DNA from: Polaromonas sp. AET17H-212
GTDB lineage: Bacteria > Pseudomonadota > Gammaproteobacteria > Burkholderiales > Burkholderiaceae_C
Direction: 5' to 3'
NCBI RefSeq assembly: GCF_002379085.1
Contig: NZ_NBZW01000006.1
Location: 1-64,000, forward strand
Length of the DNA: 64,000 bases
The notes beneath the pieces are model-generated. The model saw only the letters and a program-made list of their open reading frames with translations. It had not been told where the DNA came from and searched no databases. Both the position numbers and the translations under genes were made by a program. Shown piece by piece: positions 29,674-37,670 of the stretch; position 1 is the stretch's first letter, and every line of letters begins with the position of its first letter.

Positions 29674-30905
29674 CCGCCCCCCAGATCAACGGCCAGCGTC
29701 TGCTGGAAAGCCTGCAGGCGCTGGGTCAGATCGGCGCGCTGCCCGGTGGTGGCGTCAACCGCCTGGCCTTGACCGATGCCGACCGCCAGGGCCGCGACTG
29801 GACGGCGGCGCGCATGCGCGAACTGGGCATGCGCGTCGAGGTGGACGCGATTGGCAACATCGTCGGCACTTTCCCCGGCACCGGGGAGGGGCCCCCGGTG
29901 ATGATGGGTTCGCACATCGACACCGTGCGCACCGGCGGCCTGTATGACGGCAACTACGGCGTGCTGGCCGGTCTGGAAGTGGTGGCCACGCTGCGCGAGG
30001 CGGGCCTGCCAACCCGCCGCCCGCTGGCCGTGGCCGTGTTCACCAACGAAGAAGGCGCACGCTTCCAGCCCGACATGATGGGCAGCCTGGTCTATGTCGG
30101 TGGCCAGCCGCTGCAGGAGGCGCTGGCCACCTGCGATGCCGAGGGTGTGTCGGTGCAGGCCGAGCTGCAGCGCATCGGCTACCAGGGCACAGCCCCGGTG
30201 GGCGCGCCGCGGGTGGACAGCTTTGTGGAACTGCACATCGAACAAGGCCCGGTGCTGGAGCAGATGGGCCTGCAGGTCGGCGTGGTCGAAGGCGTGCAAG
30301 GCATCTCGTGGACCGAGTTCACGGTGGAAGGCCAGTCCAACCACGCCGGCACCACGCCCATGGCCCTGCGCCACGACGCCGCGCTGGTGGCGGCGCAAGT
30401 GGCGGTGTTTGTGCGTGAACTCAGCGCACGCATGGGCGGCCGGCAACTGGCCACCGTGGGCGCGCTGCGGCTCAGCCCGAACCTGGTCAACGTCATCGCG
30501 CAAAAAGCCGTGTTCACCGTGGATCTGCGCAACACCGACAGCGCCGCGCTGGCGCAGGCCGAAGCCGACCTGCACGCCTATGTACAGCAAGCGGCGCAGG
30601 CCGAAGGCGTGCGCATCAGCTCGCGCGCCCTGGCCCGTTTTGAGCCGGTGGACTTTGACGCCGCGGTGGTCAACCTGGTGGAGCAGCACGCGCAGGCACT
30701 GGGTTGCAGCCACCAGCGCATGCCCAGCGGCGCAGGGCACGACGCGCAGATGCTGGCCCGTGTCTGCCCCAGCGCCATGATTTTTGTGCCCAGCGTGGGC
30801 GGCCTGAGCCACAACGTGCGCGAACACACCGAACCTGCCGACCTGCAACGCGGCGCACAGCTGCTGCTGCAGGTGGTGCTGGCGCTGGCCAACCGCCCTG
30901 TCTGA
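29670..30905 (+). CDS. M20 family Zn-dependent amidase/carbamoylase (N-carbamoyl-L-amino-acid hydrolase type)
   Basis: This 411-residue protein of the hydantoinase/carbamoylase branch of M20 has metal-site motifs GSHIDTV, YDGNYGVLAGLE, TNEEGARF and HIEQGPVLE, and SGAGHDAQM near the end. The dimerisation-domain QSNHAGTTPMALRHDA is typical of L-carbamoylases, allantoate amidohydrolases and beta-ureidopropionases. It hydrolyses a ureido (N-carbamoyl) group to amine, CO2 and ammonia. Coupling by overlap with dpaL implies sequential action: removal of a carbamoyl group to yield diaminopropionate. Stereochemistry is not readable from sequence. Confidence 0.9.
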   Translation: MTAPQINGQRLLESLQALGQIGALPGGGVNRLALTDADRQGRDWTAARMRELGMRVEVDAIGNIVGTFPGTGEGPPVMMGSHIDTVRTGGLYDGNYGVLAGLEVVATLREAGLPTRRPLAVAVFTNEEGARFQPDMMGSLVYVGGQPLQEALATCDAEGVSVQAELQRIGYQGTAPVGAPRVDSFVELHIEQGPVLEQMGLQVGVVEGVQGISWTEFTVEGQSNHAGTTPMALRHDAALVAAQVAVFVRELSARMGGRQLATVGALRLSPNLVNVIAQKAVFTVDLRNTDSAALAQAEADLHAYVQQAAQAEGVRISSRALARFEPVDFDAAVVNLVEQHAQALGCSHQRMPSGAGHDAQMLARVCPSAMIFVPSVGGLSHNVREHTEPADLQRGAQLLLQVVLALANRPV

Positions 30906-30952
30906 TCCAGCTTCCTCATTCAACTTCCCCCCAACTTCCACCCCACTACGCC

Positions 30953-31915
30953 ATGCCACGCTATCTCAACGTTGCCCTCGGCCAGCTCGGCCCCATCCAG
31001 CGCGCCGACTCCCGCACCCAGGTGGTGGCCCGCCTGTGTGACCTCATGCGCCAGGCCCACGCCGTGAGCGCGCAGCTCATCGTTTTTCCCGAACTGGCGC
31101 TGACCACCTTTTTCCCGCGCTGGTACATCGAGGACGAGGCCGAGATCAACAGCTTCTTCGAGCAATCCATGCCCAACGCCGCCACGCAGCCGCTGTTCGA
31201 CCTGTCGCGCGAACTCGGTGTGGGCTTTTACCTGGGTTATGCCGAGCTGGCGCAAGAGGCCACCGGCGCGGTGCGCTACAACACCTCCATCCTGGTGGAC
31301 CGCAGCGGAACCATCGTCGCGAAGTACCGCAAGGTGCACCTGCCGGGCCACAAGGAGCACGAACCGTGGCGGCGCTTCCAGCATCTGGAAAAGCGCTACT
31401 TCACCCCCGGCCCCGGCTGGGGCGTGACGCAGGCCTTCGGCGGCATCATGGGCATGGCCCTGTGCAACGACAGGCGCTGGGCTGAGACCTACCGCGTGAT
31501 GGGCCTGCAAGGTGTGGAAATGGTGCTGATCGGCTACAACACGCCCGTGCACAACGCGCCGGCGCCGGCGCATGACGACCTGTCGCTGTTCCAGAACCAG
31601 CTGTCCCTGCAGGCCGGCGCCTACCAGAATGGCACCTGGGTGGTGGGCGTGGCCAAGGCCGGTGTGGAAGAAGGCGTGGACAGCATAGGCGGCAGCTGCA
31701 TCGTCACCCCGTCCGGCGAAGTGGTGGCGCGCTGCCTGACCAAGGACGACGAAATGGCCATCGCCCGCTGCGACCTGGATTTCTGCGCCGTCTACAAACG
31801 CACCACCTTCAACTTCGACCTGCACCGCCAGCCGCACGCCTACGGCCTGATCGTCGAGCGCAAGGGCGAGACACTGGCCGCCGATGGCTCACCCTTGCAC
31901 CTGCCTGTTTCTTGA
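30953..31915 (+). CDS. N-carbamoyl-D-amino-acid amidohydrolase (nitrilase superfamily)
   Basis: This 320-residue C-N hydrolase is recognisable along its length as a D-carbamoylase: IVFPELALTTFFPRW, RYNTSILVDRSGTIVAKYRKVHLPGHKE, HLEKRYF, NDRRWAETYRVMG and SMQAG-like LSLQAGAYQNG. The catalytic triad is E47, K127 and C171, matching the well-studied Agrobacterium enzyme. It hydrolyses N-carbamoyl amino acids. Together with the M20 carbamoylase it gives the operon two different ureido-hydrolases. Its last four codons and stop lie in long repeat R2, so recombination at the repeat has shaped its 3' end. Confidence 0.93.
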   Translation: MPRYLNVALGQLGPIQRADSRTQVVARLCDLMRQAHAVSAQLIVFPELALTTFFPRWYIEDEAEINSFFEQSMPNAATQPLFDLSRELGVGFYLGYAELAQEATGAVRYNTSILVDRSGTIVAKYRKVHLPGHKEHEPWRRFQHLEKRYFTPGPGWGVTQAFGGIMGMALCNDRRWAETYRVMGLQGVEMVLIGYNTPVHNAPAPAHDDLSLFQNQLSLQAGAYQNGTWVVGVAKAGVEEGVDSIGGSCIVTPSGEVVARCLTKDDEMAIARCDLDFCAVYKRTTFNFDLHRQPHAYGLIVERKGETLAADGSPLHLPVS

Positions 31916-32131
31916 GCATGCCCGGCATCACCAGCACTGGCGCGGCATTCTCGAGTTGTTCAGGCCCTTATCCACAGCCTGGGCAACAGGGTGTGGGGGT
32001 AACTTCGGGGGTGGTCGCCGGGGTGCGGGCCGCACTCACACCTGCGATATCGGTCAGACTGAACCAGCTGATTCGATCTTTTTTTTATAGCTGCTTGCGC
32101 TTACTGCATAAGGGCTGGAGGCCTATTTCAT
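31901..32131 (+). repeat. Long direct repeat R2 (right border of the 7.8-kb cassette), with DnaA-box-like site
   Basis: Same orientation and order as R1: ~105 nearly identical bases, a divergent middle, then the dispersed repeat. TTATCCACA recurs at 31968-31976. It contains the stop codon of the carbamoylase gene, where R1 has TGGG instead of TGAG, so R1 could be a relic of the same gene end or the seed of the recombination. Confidence 0.8.
32080..32131 (+). repeat. Dispersed ~50-bp repeat, copy E
   Basis: TTTTATAGCTGCTTGCGC, ACTGCATA loop, AGGGCTGGAGGCC followed by TATTT. Right part of repeat R2. Confidence 0.8.
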
Positions 32132-32554
32132 CTCAAAGAGCGGCCGATACCGAGTGTTGAGCAACAGGCGGGCCTGGTGCGTGGTTGGTATCAGACTGGA
32201 AGCGGTCATTCGGATGAGTAGTCCGATTGATCGCTATGGGCTCAAGCCGCCACCTAACGATTTCAACTTGAATGTCAGCAAAGCAGCCATGCCAACTATT
32301 CAGTAATCCCGCGTGATTGGCGAATCTGGGCCAACAGAAACCACCCAGTTGCGAAGTCTATCGGGATGCCAACCAGCGTTCGCCAGTGACGGTTAGAACC
32401 TAAGCCGTTCGTGCGATTGCTGAAGCGAGGCCATGCTTCAGTCGAGTTAAGTCGCAGTGCATATCAGCAGCGCATCGCCCGGGCGTTAACTGCGTTCGGA
32501 GTAGCGAAGCGACCTCAGGGCTAAGATGATGAGACGAGAACGGGTGGAGAACAA
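32132..32554. other. Gene-poor left flank of the foreign island
   Basis: About 420 bases with lower GC than the surroundings and no convincing gene on either strand. I see no tRNA, integrase, transposase or clear attachment site. The last bases hold the ribosome-binding site GGTGGAG, 6 bases before the ATG of the RelA/SpoT-domain gene. A promoter for that gene is expected here but I cannot point to a strong -35/-10 pair. Confidence 0.5.
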
Positions 32555-35500
32555 ATGGACTTCCAATGCTATGAGCGTGAGGCGAGAGAGGCGTACGCTG
32601 CTCTCGCAGAGACAATTGCGACGATCTTGACTGCAGCAATCGGTGCGGAGAGAGGTTACCGGCTCCAGCAGGTTACGGAGCGAGCGAAGCAACCGGCTTC
32701 GTTACTGAAGAAACTCGAGCAGCGTGGGATCGCAACAACGACGGCGCTTGAAAACGACATTAAGGATCTCGCTGGCTGCCGCATCATCTTTTATACCAAT
32801 GGCGACGTCACGCGGTTCATCAACTCCGGCATCATCGACCAAAATTTTGAGGTTCTCGAGGCCAAGATACACCATCCCGGCCACGTGGTCGAAGATGCGG
32901 CCGAACTCTACATCTCCAACCACTATCTCGTTAGACTTCGGCCTGAGCGGATTGCTCTACCCGAATATGCCCACTTCTCTGGTATGCGGTGTGAGATCCA
33001 GATCCAGACCATTCTGAATCATGCCTGGGCTGAGATGGCGCACGACACTATCTACAAAGCACCAACTCTCGTCGACTTCGGCGGCAAGGAGTTTGACGGC
33101 ATCAAGAGCCGGTTGCAAAAGGTTGCACGCAAATATCTATTGCCTGCGGGCTATGAGTTTCAAAAAATTGCCAGCGACTTCCAGCGGCTCATTGAAGGTA
33201 AAGCGCTATTTGACGGTGATGCATTGGAAGCGATCGTTGACGCGGCGGATAACAATGTTCGCGTCGCAGCGCTAGAGACATTCGCCGAGAACGTCCTTCC
33301 GCTCTATGACGATTTGCAAACGGTCTATCCCGAGATCTTCGCCCGGCTGGTCGAGGCTGCGGATCGCGCGCGGGTAACACCGCCTGTCGTGATCGAGACA
33401 CCTTATGGCACGTTGCCAGCAAAAACCTACAGTGACGTTGTCAAGGCTATCGCGGACATCTTCGCGCGATATCGCTACCTCAACATTGCGGCCACGTTCG
33501 ACGCGCTTTGCAGGCTTTACGGCTGGGCAGCAGGGGGAGAGGATGAACAAAAACCGCTGATTGAGCTGGGCATGGCGCTTGCTAAGCATCAACTGCATGT
33601 CTGGCAGCAGCACGGCCCTGCCGCACAGGTAATTTTGGTTGAACGCATCGAGATGCTTGGTGACGACGAACGCCGTGTTTTGTCTCCACTGCTGAGCGCG
33701 ATGCTTGGGGAGATGCTGGGCACGGAGATTAGCGGCACAACAAACAGTTCCATTGCCGTGACATTCCATCGTGGAGCGGTGGTTGCCTCCGACGCGCTTC
33801 GCGACGTCCGCACAAAGGCGATCGCCCTGCTGAAGCGCCAGTTCGCGCTGGCCGTGAGTGACGAAGAGCGCCGCGCCATCCTGCTGGCGCTTCAAGCCGC
33901 GACGCGCCTCCCATTTAGCGCCGGATACAGTAATGCGCTCGCGCGACTGGTGATGGACGACACGCGGACCATTATGGAATTCCAGACTGAGATCGTGTCG
34001 ACGTTGGGTCTTGATTTGCGACAAACGACCGAGGACTGGATCCATCGTGGCTACTGGAGATATGCAGAACTGCCTCAGAGCATGCGTGAGGATCCGGAAT
34101 TGGTCGCAGCGTGTCCGCGGGTACTAGCTGCTGCGCTCGCATTCCGCGACGTCGTCAATGCCGATCCCGATTTCGAGATTTACAAGATATTGGTCGGCTT
34201 CAATTCGGTGTATCCGCCCGCTTGGGAGGACGAAGATTTTAGCTATGAGCAGACCCAATCTTATAGGACTGAGCGGGTCGATGCGCTGCTAGCCTCAGTC
34301 AATGAAACCAACGCGGATGTCTGGTTCGACAGGATCAGCCGATATGCACGGACCGAGTCCAATGACGCTGCCACCTTTCCGGTATTTGGCAACTTCCTCG
34401 ATCAACTGGCAGAGGCGCAACCGGCTATCGTCTTCAGCTATATCGACCGGCTCGAAGGACCGCTCGAGAACTTCCTGCCCCCAATGCTCGCCGGGCTAAT
34501 GCGGAGCACTGAACATGCACAAGCGCTCGCCCGGGTCGACGCGTGGCTTGGTGCGGGCAAGCATATCGGCAAAATCGCCTGGTATCTACGATTTGCGGAT
34601 CCATTCGATGAAGCCCTGCTTCGTCGTGCCCTTGCCAGTGCGCTCCAACACAGTGACAGACTTGCGACGCGCAATGTACTGATCGCTGCCGTCAATCAGT
34701 TCGCCACTCATCCCGGTACTCTGATTGAGGCAGTATTCCTTCCAGCGCTCCGATACCTCGCAAAGGCCGGGGACTTCAGCTGGGTTCGGATGCCGTGGTT
34801 CTCCTGGCTTAATAACCCGATCATCCAGGGGCTCGACGAAGAACAGGCGAGCATCGTGCTAAACGCACTGGTGTCCTATCCCGAACTCGAATATGACGCC
34901 GAACACATCACTGCCGCCATCGCCAAGCGTTGGCCCGCAAGTGTTGTGACCTTCATCGGGAAGCGGCTGGCATTTGCGCGAACGGATGCCGTGCCACCGC
35001 ATTACGACGCAGTACCGTTCGCTGTGCACGAGCTTCAGGCACCGCTTGCCGTCGTTCCTGACCTCATGCTGGTCGGCGCGCGAACCTGGTTTGACGCTAG
35101 CCCCCAACACTTCACCTATGACGGTGGAAGGTTGCTCGCCTCGGTGTTTCCGGATCTGTCGAACGGATTGGAGACGCGACTTGCGGCGTTGATCGCGGGC
35201 GGCAACGAACAGGATCTGGCGTTCGCGCTCGGCGTTCTATCTGCGTTCGAGGGGAAGCCTTGCATCTACGGGCTCGTGCGCGCGACTGTCGTCGCCCTGG
35301 GTCCTGAGAGCCGATTGCTATGCGAGGCCCGATCCGTGTTGCAGGCGACGGGTGTCGTGTCCGGGGAATTCGGCTTTGCGGAGCTACACGCTGAGCGAAA
35401 AGCGTTGCTCGAGCCATGGCTTACCGACCCACACGAAAACGTCCGGATATTCGCAACTAAGCAGATTCACGAACTTGATCGGCAAATCGCTTCTGAAACC

Positions 35501-35581
35501 CGATCTGCCGAGGCGTCAATTGCAATGCGCAAGCTTAACTATGACGAGGAACTTGATGGCGGCAAGTCTGGTGTCAAATGA
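32555..35581 (+). CDS. RelA/SpoT synthetase-domain protein with a long HEAT-like C-terminal region
   Basis: This is a 1008-residue protein. Residues 35-170 form a complete RelA/SpoT-type pyrophosphokinase domain: R43-x-K45 with S49 and K52 (ATP site), D71-x-x-G74-x-R76, Y119-x-S121-x-H123, and E147-x-Q149 followed by H156-A-W-x-E160, H163 and Y167-K168. No HD hydrolase, TGS or ACT domain is present. The remaining ~800 residues look all-helical. They carry HEAT-type D-x-x-NVR-x-A signatures at about 231-240 and 958-966, and no signal peptide or membrane segment. The gene is alone in its transcript, has a good GGTGGAG site, and is visibly less GC-rich than its neighbours. Synthetase-only proteins of this superfamily include toxic and anti-phage enzymes making (p)ppGpp or (p)ppApp or pyrophosphorylating tRNA. 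A defence or toxin function with the HEAT region as sensor or inhibitor is inference. No separate antitoxin gene is evident. Confidence 0.85.
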   Translation: MDFQCYEREAREAYAALAETIATILTAAIGAERGYRLQQVTERAKQPASLLKKLEQRGIATTTALENDIKDLAGCRIIFYTNGDVTRFINSGIIDQNFEVLEAKIHHPGHVVEDAAELYISNHYLVRLRPERIALPEYAHFSGMRCEIQIQTILNHAWAEMAHDTIYKAPTLVDFGGKEFDGIKSRLQKVARKYLLPAGYEFQKIASDFQRLIEGKALFDGDALEAIVDAADNNVRVAALETFAENVLPLYDDLQTVYPEIFARLVEAADRARVTPPVVIETPYGTLPAKTYSDVVKAIADIFARYRYLNIAATFDALCRLYGWAAGGEDEQKPLIELGMALAKHQLHVWQQHGPAAQVILVERIEMLGDDERRVLSPLLSAMLGEMLGTEISGTTNSSIAVTFHRGAVVASDALRDVRTKAIALLKRQFALAVSDEERRAILLALQAATRLPFSAGYSNALARLVMDDTRTIMEFQTEIVSTLGLDLRQTTEDWIHRGYWRYAELPQSMREDPELVAACPRVLAAALAFRDVVNADPDFEIYKILVGFNSVYPPAWEDEDFSYEQTQSYRTERVDALLASVNETNADVWFDRISRYARTESNDAATFPVFGNFLDQLAEAQPAIVFSYIDRLEGPLENFLPPMLAGLMRSTEHAQALARVDAWLGAGKHIGKIAWYLRFADPFDEALLRRALASALQHSDRLATRNVLIAAVNQFATHPGTLIEAVFLPALRYLAKAGDFSWVRMPWFSWLNNPIIQGLDEEQASIVLNALVSYPELEYDAEHITAAIAKRWPASVVTFIGKRLAFARTDAVPPHYDAVPFAVHELQAPLAVVPDLMLVGARTWFDASPQHFTYDGGRLLASVFPDLSNGLETRLAALIAGGNEQDLAFALGVLSAFEGKPCIYGLVRATVVALGPESRLLCEARSVLQATGVVSGEFGFAELHAERKALLEPWLTDPHENVRIFATKQIHELDRQIASETRSAEASIAMRKLNYDEELDGGKSGVK

Positions 35582-35869
35582 TTGCTTTGCCGAGCATCTC
35601 AGCTTGTGGCCGACAAGCGACCATCGTTGGACGAGGCTGAAAGAGAGCTTCAGCGCCCATTGTCGACATTCAGACACGGACTCGTGGACGACCGCGATGC
35701 GAATCTTGTCGCTATTGAGGTGAATTTGCCGAACTCCGCTTTCAGTTTGTTGCCAACGGTCGCTGATGCTGCACGAATGCCGCTTTTTTTGCCGAAAATG
35801 GTTTTTCATTTGAGTTCGACGACCGGCTGCATTCGCCGCCTTGCAGCCACTCAATCGGACTGACCCCCC
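35582..35869. other. Right flank of the foreign island; degenerate, probably non-coding
   Basis: About 290 bases between the RelA/SpoT gene and xdhC. Open frames of 93 codons (rightward, starting one base after the stop) and 112 codons (leftward) exist, but neither shows a domain. Their composition (many Arg/Ser/Trp, no hydrophobic pattern) looks like non-coding DNA read in frame. GC content is low until about 35865, where host-like sequence of the cox cluster resumes abruptly. No inverted terminal repeats were found. Confidence 0.45.
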
Positions 35870-36946
35870 TCAAGAACTCCGCGCCACCCCGCACACCAGA
35901 TCGCCCGGCTCATTCGCCAGCACCGCACGTTCGTTCTTGGCCTGCGCCACTTCCATGTCGCGCGGCAAGACCACGCCGTTTTTCACGGCCAGCACCTCGG
36001 CCATCACGCTGACGGCGATTTCGGGCGGCGTCTTGCTGCCGATGTAGATGCCGATGGGGCCGCGCAGGCGCGCCAGCGTGGCTTCGTTGAGGCCGAAGTG
36101 TTCGGCCATGCGCTGGTGGCGCGCCTCGTTGTTGCGCCGGGAGCCGATGGCGCCGACGTAAAACGCGTCGGTGGCCAGCGCTTCGAGCAGCGCCAGGTCG
36201 TCGAGCTTGGGGTCATGGGTGAGCGCGATCACGCAGCTGCGCCGGTCGGGTTTGAAGGCGACCACCACGTCGTCCGGCATGTCGCTGAGCACTTTCGCGC
36301 CGGCAACCGACCAGGCACTGCGGTATTCCTCGCGCGGGTCGCACACGGTGACGGAAAAGCCGCTGAACAGGGCCATGGTCGCGAGGTATTCGGTGAGCTG
36401 GCCCGCGCCGATGAGCAGCATGCGGTACTCGGGCCCGAAGGTGTTGACCAGTTCGACCGACGAGACGCTGAGTTCGGCCGGGGCCCTGGCCGTAGCGAGG
36501 GTGACCGCGCCGTCGGTCAGGCGCACCGTGCGCTGCATCAGCTGCCCGGCCTCGAGCGCCTGCACCAGCTGCGCCAGCGTCTCGGCGTCGGGGTCGTATT
36601 CCAGCAGCAGTTCCAGCGTGCCGCCGCAGGGCAGGCCAAAGCGGTGGGCTTCGTCGGCGGTGACGCCGTATTTGACAAAGGTCGGCGGCCCCGAGGGAAT
36701 GGTATGGCCGCCGCCCTGCGCAGGCGCCGACGCATAGGCCTGGGTGTGGCGATAAATCAGGTCGTCTTCAATACAGCCGCCGGACACCGAGCCGACCACG
36801 GCGCCGTCTTCACACAGCGCCATGATGGAGCCGACCGGACGCGGCGACGAGCCCCAGGTGCGCACCACGGTGGCCAGCAAGGCGCGCTTGCCCGCCGTGC
36901 GCCAGTCGCGCAGGGTGCGCAGAACCATCACATCGAGGTTTTCCAT
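35870..36946 (-). CDS. xdhC: XdhC family molybdenum-cofactor maturation protein
   Basis: This 358-residue protein has an XdhC/CoxI N-terminal domain (GKRALLATVVRTWGSSPRPVGSIMAL and GSVSGGCIEDDLI) and a C-terminal Rossmann domain (MLLIGAGQLTEYLATMALFSGFSVTVCDPR; FYVGAIGSRRNNEARHQRM). Such proteins bind and sulfurate Mo cofactor and load it into xanthine-oxidase-family enzymes. It is the last gene of the leftward cox cluster, 46 bases after coxG, with a GGAG site before the ATG. It serves the molybdopterin subunit encoded in the same cluster. Confidence 0.92.
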   Translation of the reverse strand: MENLDVMVLRTLRDWRTAGKRALLATVVRTWGSSPRPVGSIMALCEDGAVVGSVSGGCIEDDLIYRHTQAYASAPAQGGGHTIPSGPPTFVKYGVTADEAHRFGLPCGGTLELLLEYDPDAETLAQLVQALEAGQLMQRTVRLTDGAVTLATARAPAELSVSSVELVNTFGPEYRMLLIGAGQLTEYLATMALFSGFSVTVCDPREEYRSAWSVAGAKVLSDMPDDVVVAFKPDRRSCVIALTHDPKLDDLALLEALATDAFYVGAIGSRRNNEARHQRMAEHFGLNEATLARLRGPIGIYIGSKTPPEIAVSVMAEVLAVKNGVVLPRDMEVAQAKNERAVLANEPGDLVCGVARSS

Positions 36947-36991
36947 GGCCGTTCTCCTTTCTGACCTTTCTGATCTTTCGGACCCGGGCGC

Positions 36992-37567
36992 CTAACGTGC
37001 GAGCCAGACCGCGCCGGCGATCAGCACCGCGGCCCCCACAATCCATACCCACACCGGGATGGCCGGGCCAGCCGGCTCCGTCGTGACATCACCCATGACC
37101 ATTTTGGCGGCATAACTTTCGGGGTGCTGGCGCTGCATTTCCTCGTCGAAGCGCTTGAAAAAATCTTCGGCCATGGACTTGGCCGCACCGTCGATCAGGC
37201 GTTGGCCGAGCTGGGCCACCTTGCCGCCGACCGAGGCATGCACGGTGTAGGAGAGTTCGCAGCCGTCGGCATTGGGCACCAGCGTGACTGCGGCACTGCC
37301 CTTGCCGAAACCGGCCACGCCGCCCTGCCCGTCGAACGACAGCTTGTAGCTGGCCGGCGGGTTGATGTCGGTGAGCGTGATCTTGCCGGTAAACCTGGCC
37401 GAGACCGGGCCGATCTTCAGCGCCATGCCGATGGCGTACTGGTTCTCGCTGGTGGGCTCCACCTTGTCGCAACCGGGGATGCAGGCCTTGAGCACGGCCG
37501 GGTCGTTCAGCGCGTCCCAGGCTTGTTGTTGTGTCACGGCCAGTTGGCGGCTTCCTTGCATGTCCAT
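36992..37567 (-). CDS. coxG: CoxG-type SRPBCC protein with C-terminal membrane anchor
   Basis: The 191-residue protein has a ~150-residue START-like fold (VTQQQAWDALNDPAVLKACIPGCDKVE, IGPVSARFTGKITLTDINPPASYKL, GQRLIDGAAKSMAEDFFKRF). A hydrophobic C-terminal helix (IPVWVWIVGAAVLIAGAVW) follows. CoxG proteins recruit CO dehydrogenase-type enzymes to the membrane and to quinone. The AAGGA site and the ATG 7 bases later fix the start. The anchor helix supports membrane coupling of the enzyme encoded upstream. Confidence 0.92.
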   Translation of the reverse strand: MDMQGSRQLAVTQQQAWDALNDPAVLKACIPGCDKVEPTSENQYAIGMALKIGPVSARFTGKITLTDINPPASYKLSFDGQGGVAGFGKGSAAVTLVPNADGCELSYTVHASVGGKVAQLGQRLIDGAAKSMAEDFFKRFDEEMQRQHPESYAAKMVMGDVTTEPAGPAIPVWVWIVGAAVLIAGAVWLAR

Positions 37568-37670
37568 GTTTTTTTCCTTTTCTTTTCTTTGGCTATCCAG
37601 CTTGTTATCTGTTTGGTATAGGTCCCTTGCACCTGTCGGAAGGTTCGACAGGCCCAGCCCAAACGGGGAT

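Noticed and set aside
24198..31976. The TTATCCACA sites as a replication origin
   Set aside because: Only one box per repeat copy, no box cluster, no AT-rich unwinding region and no dnaA, dnaN or parAB genes nearby.
35582..35863. Antitoxin gene following the RelA/SpoT protein
   Set aside because: The 93-codon frame lacks a ribosome-binding site, any recognisable domain and coding-like composition.
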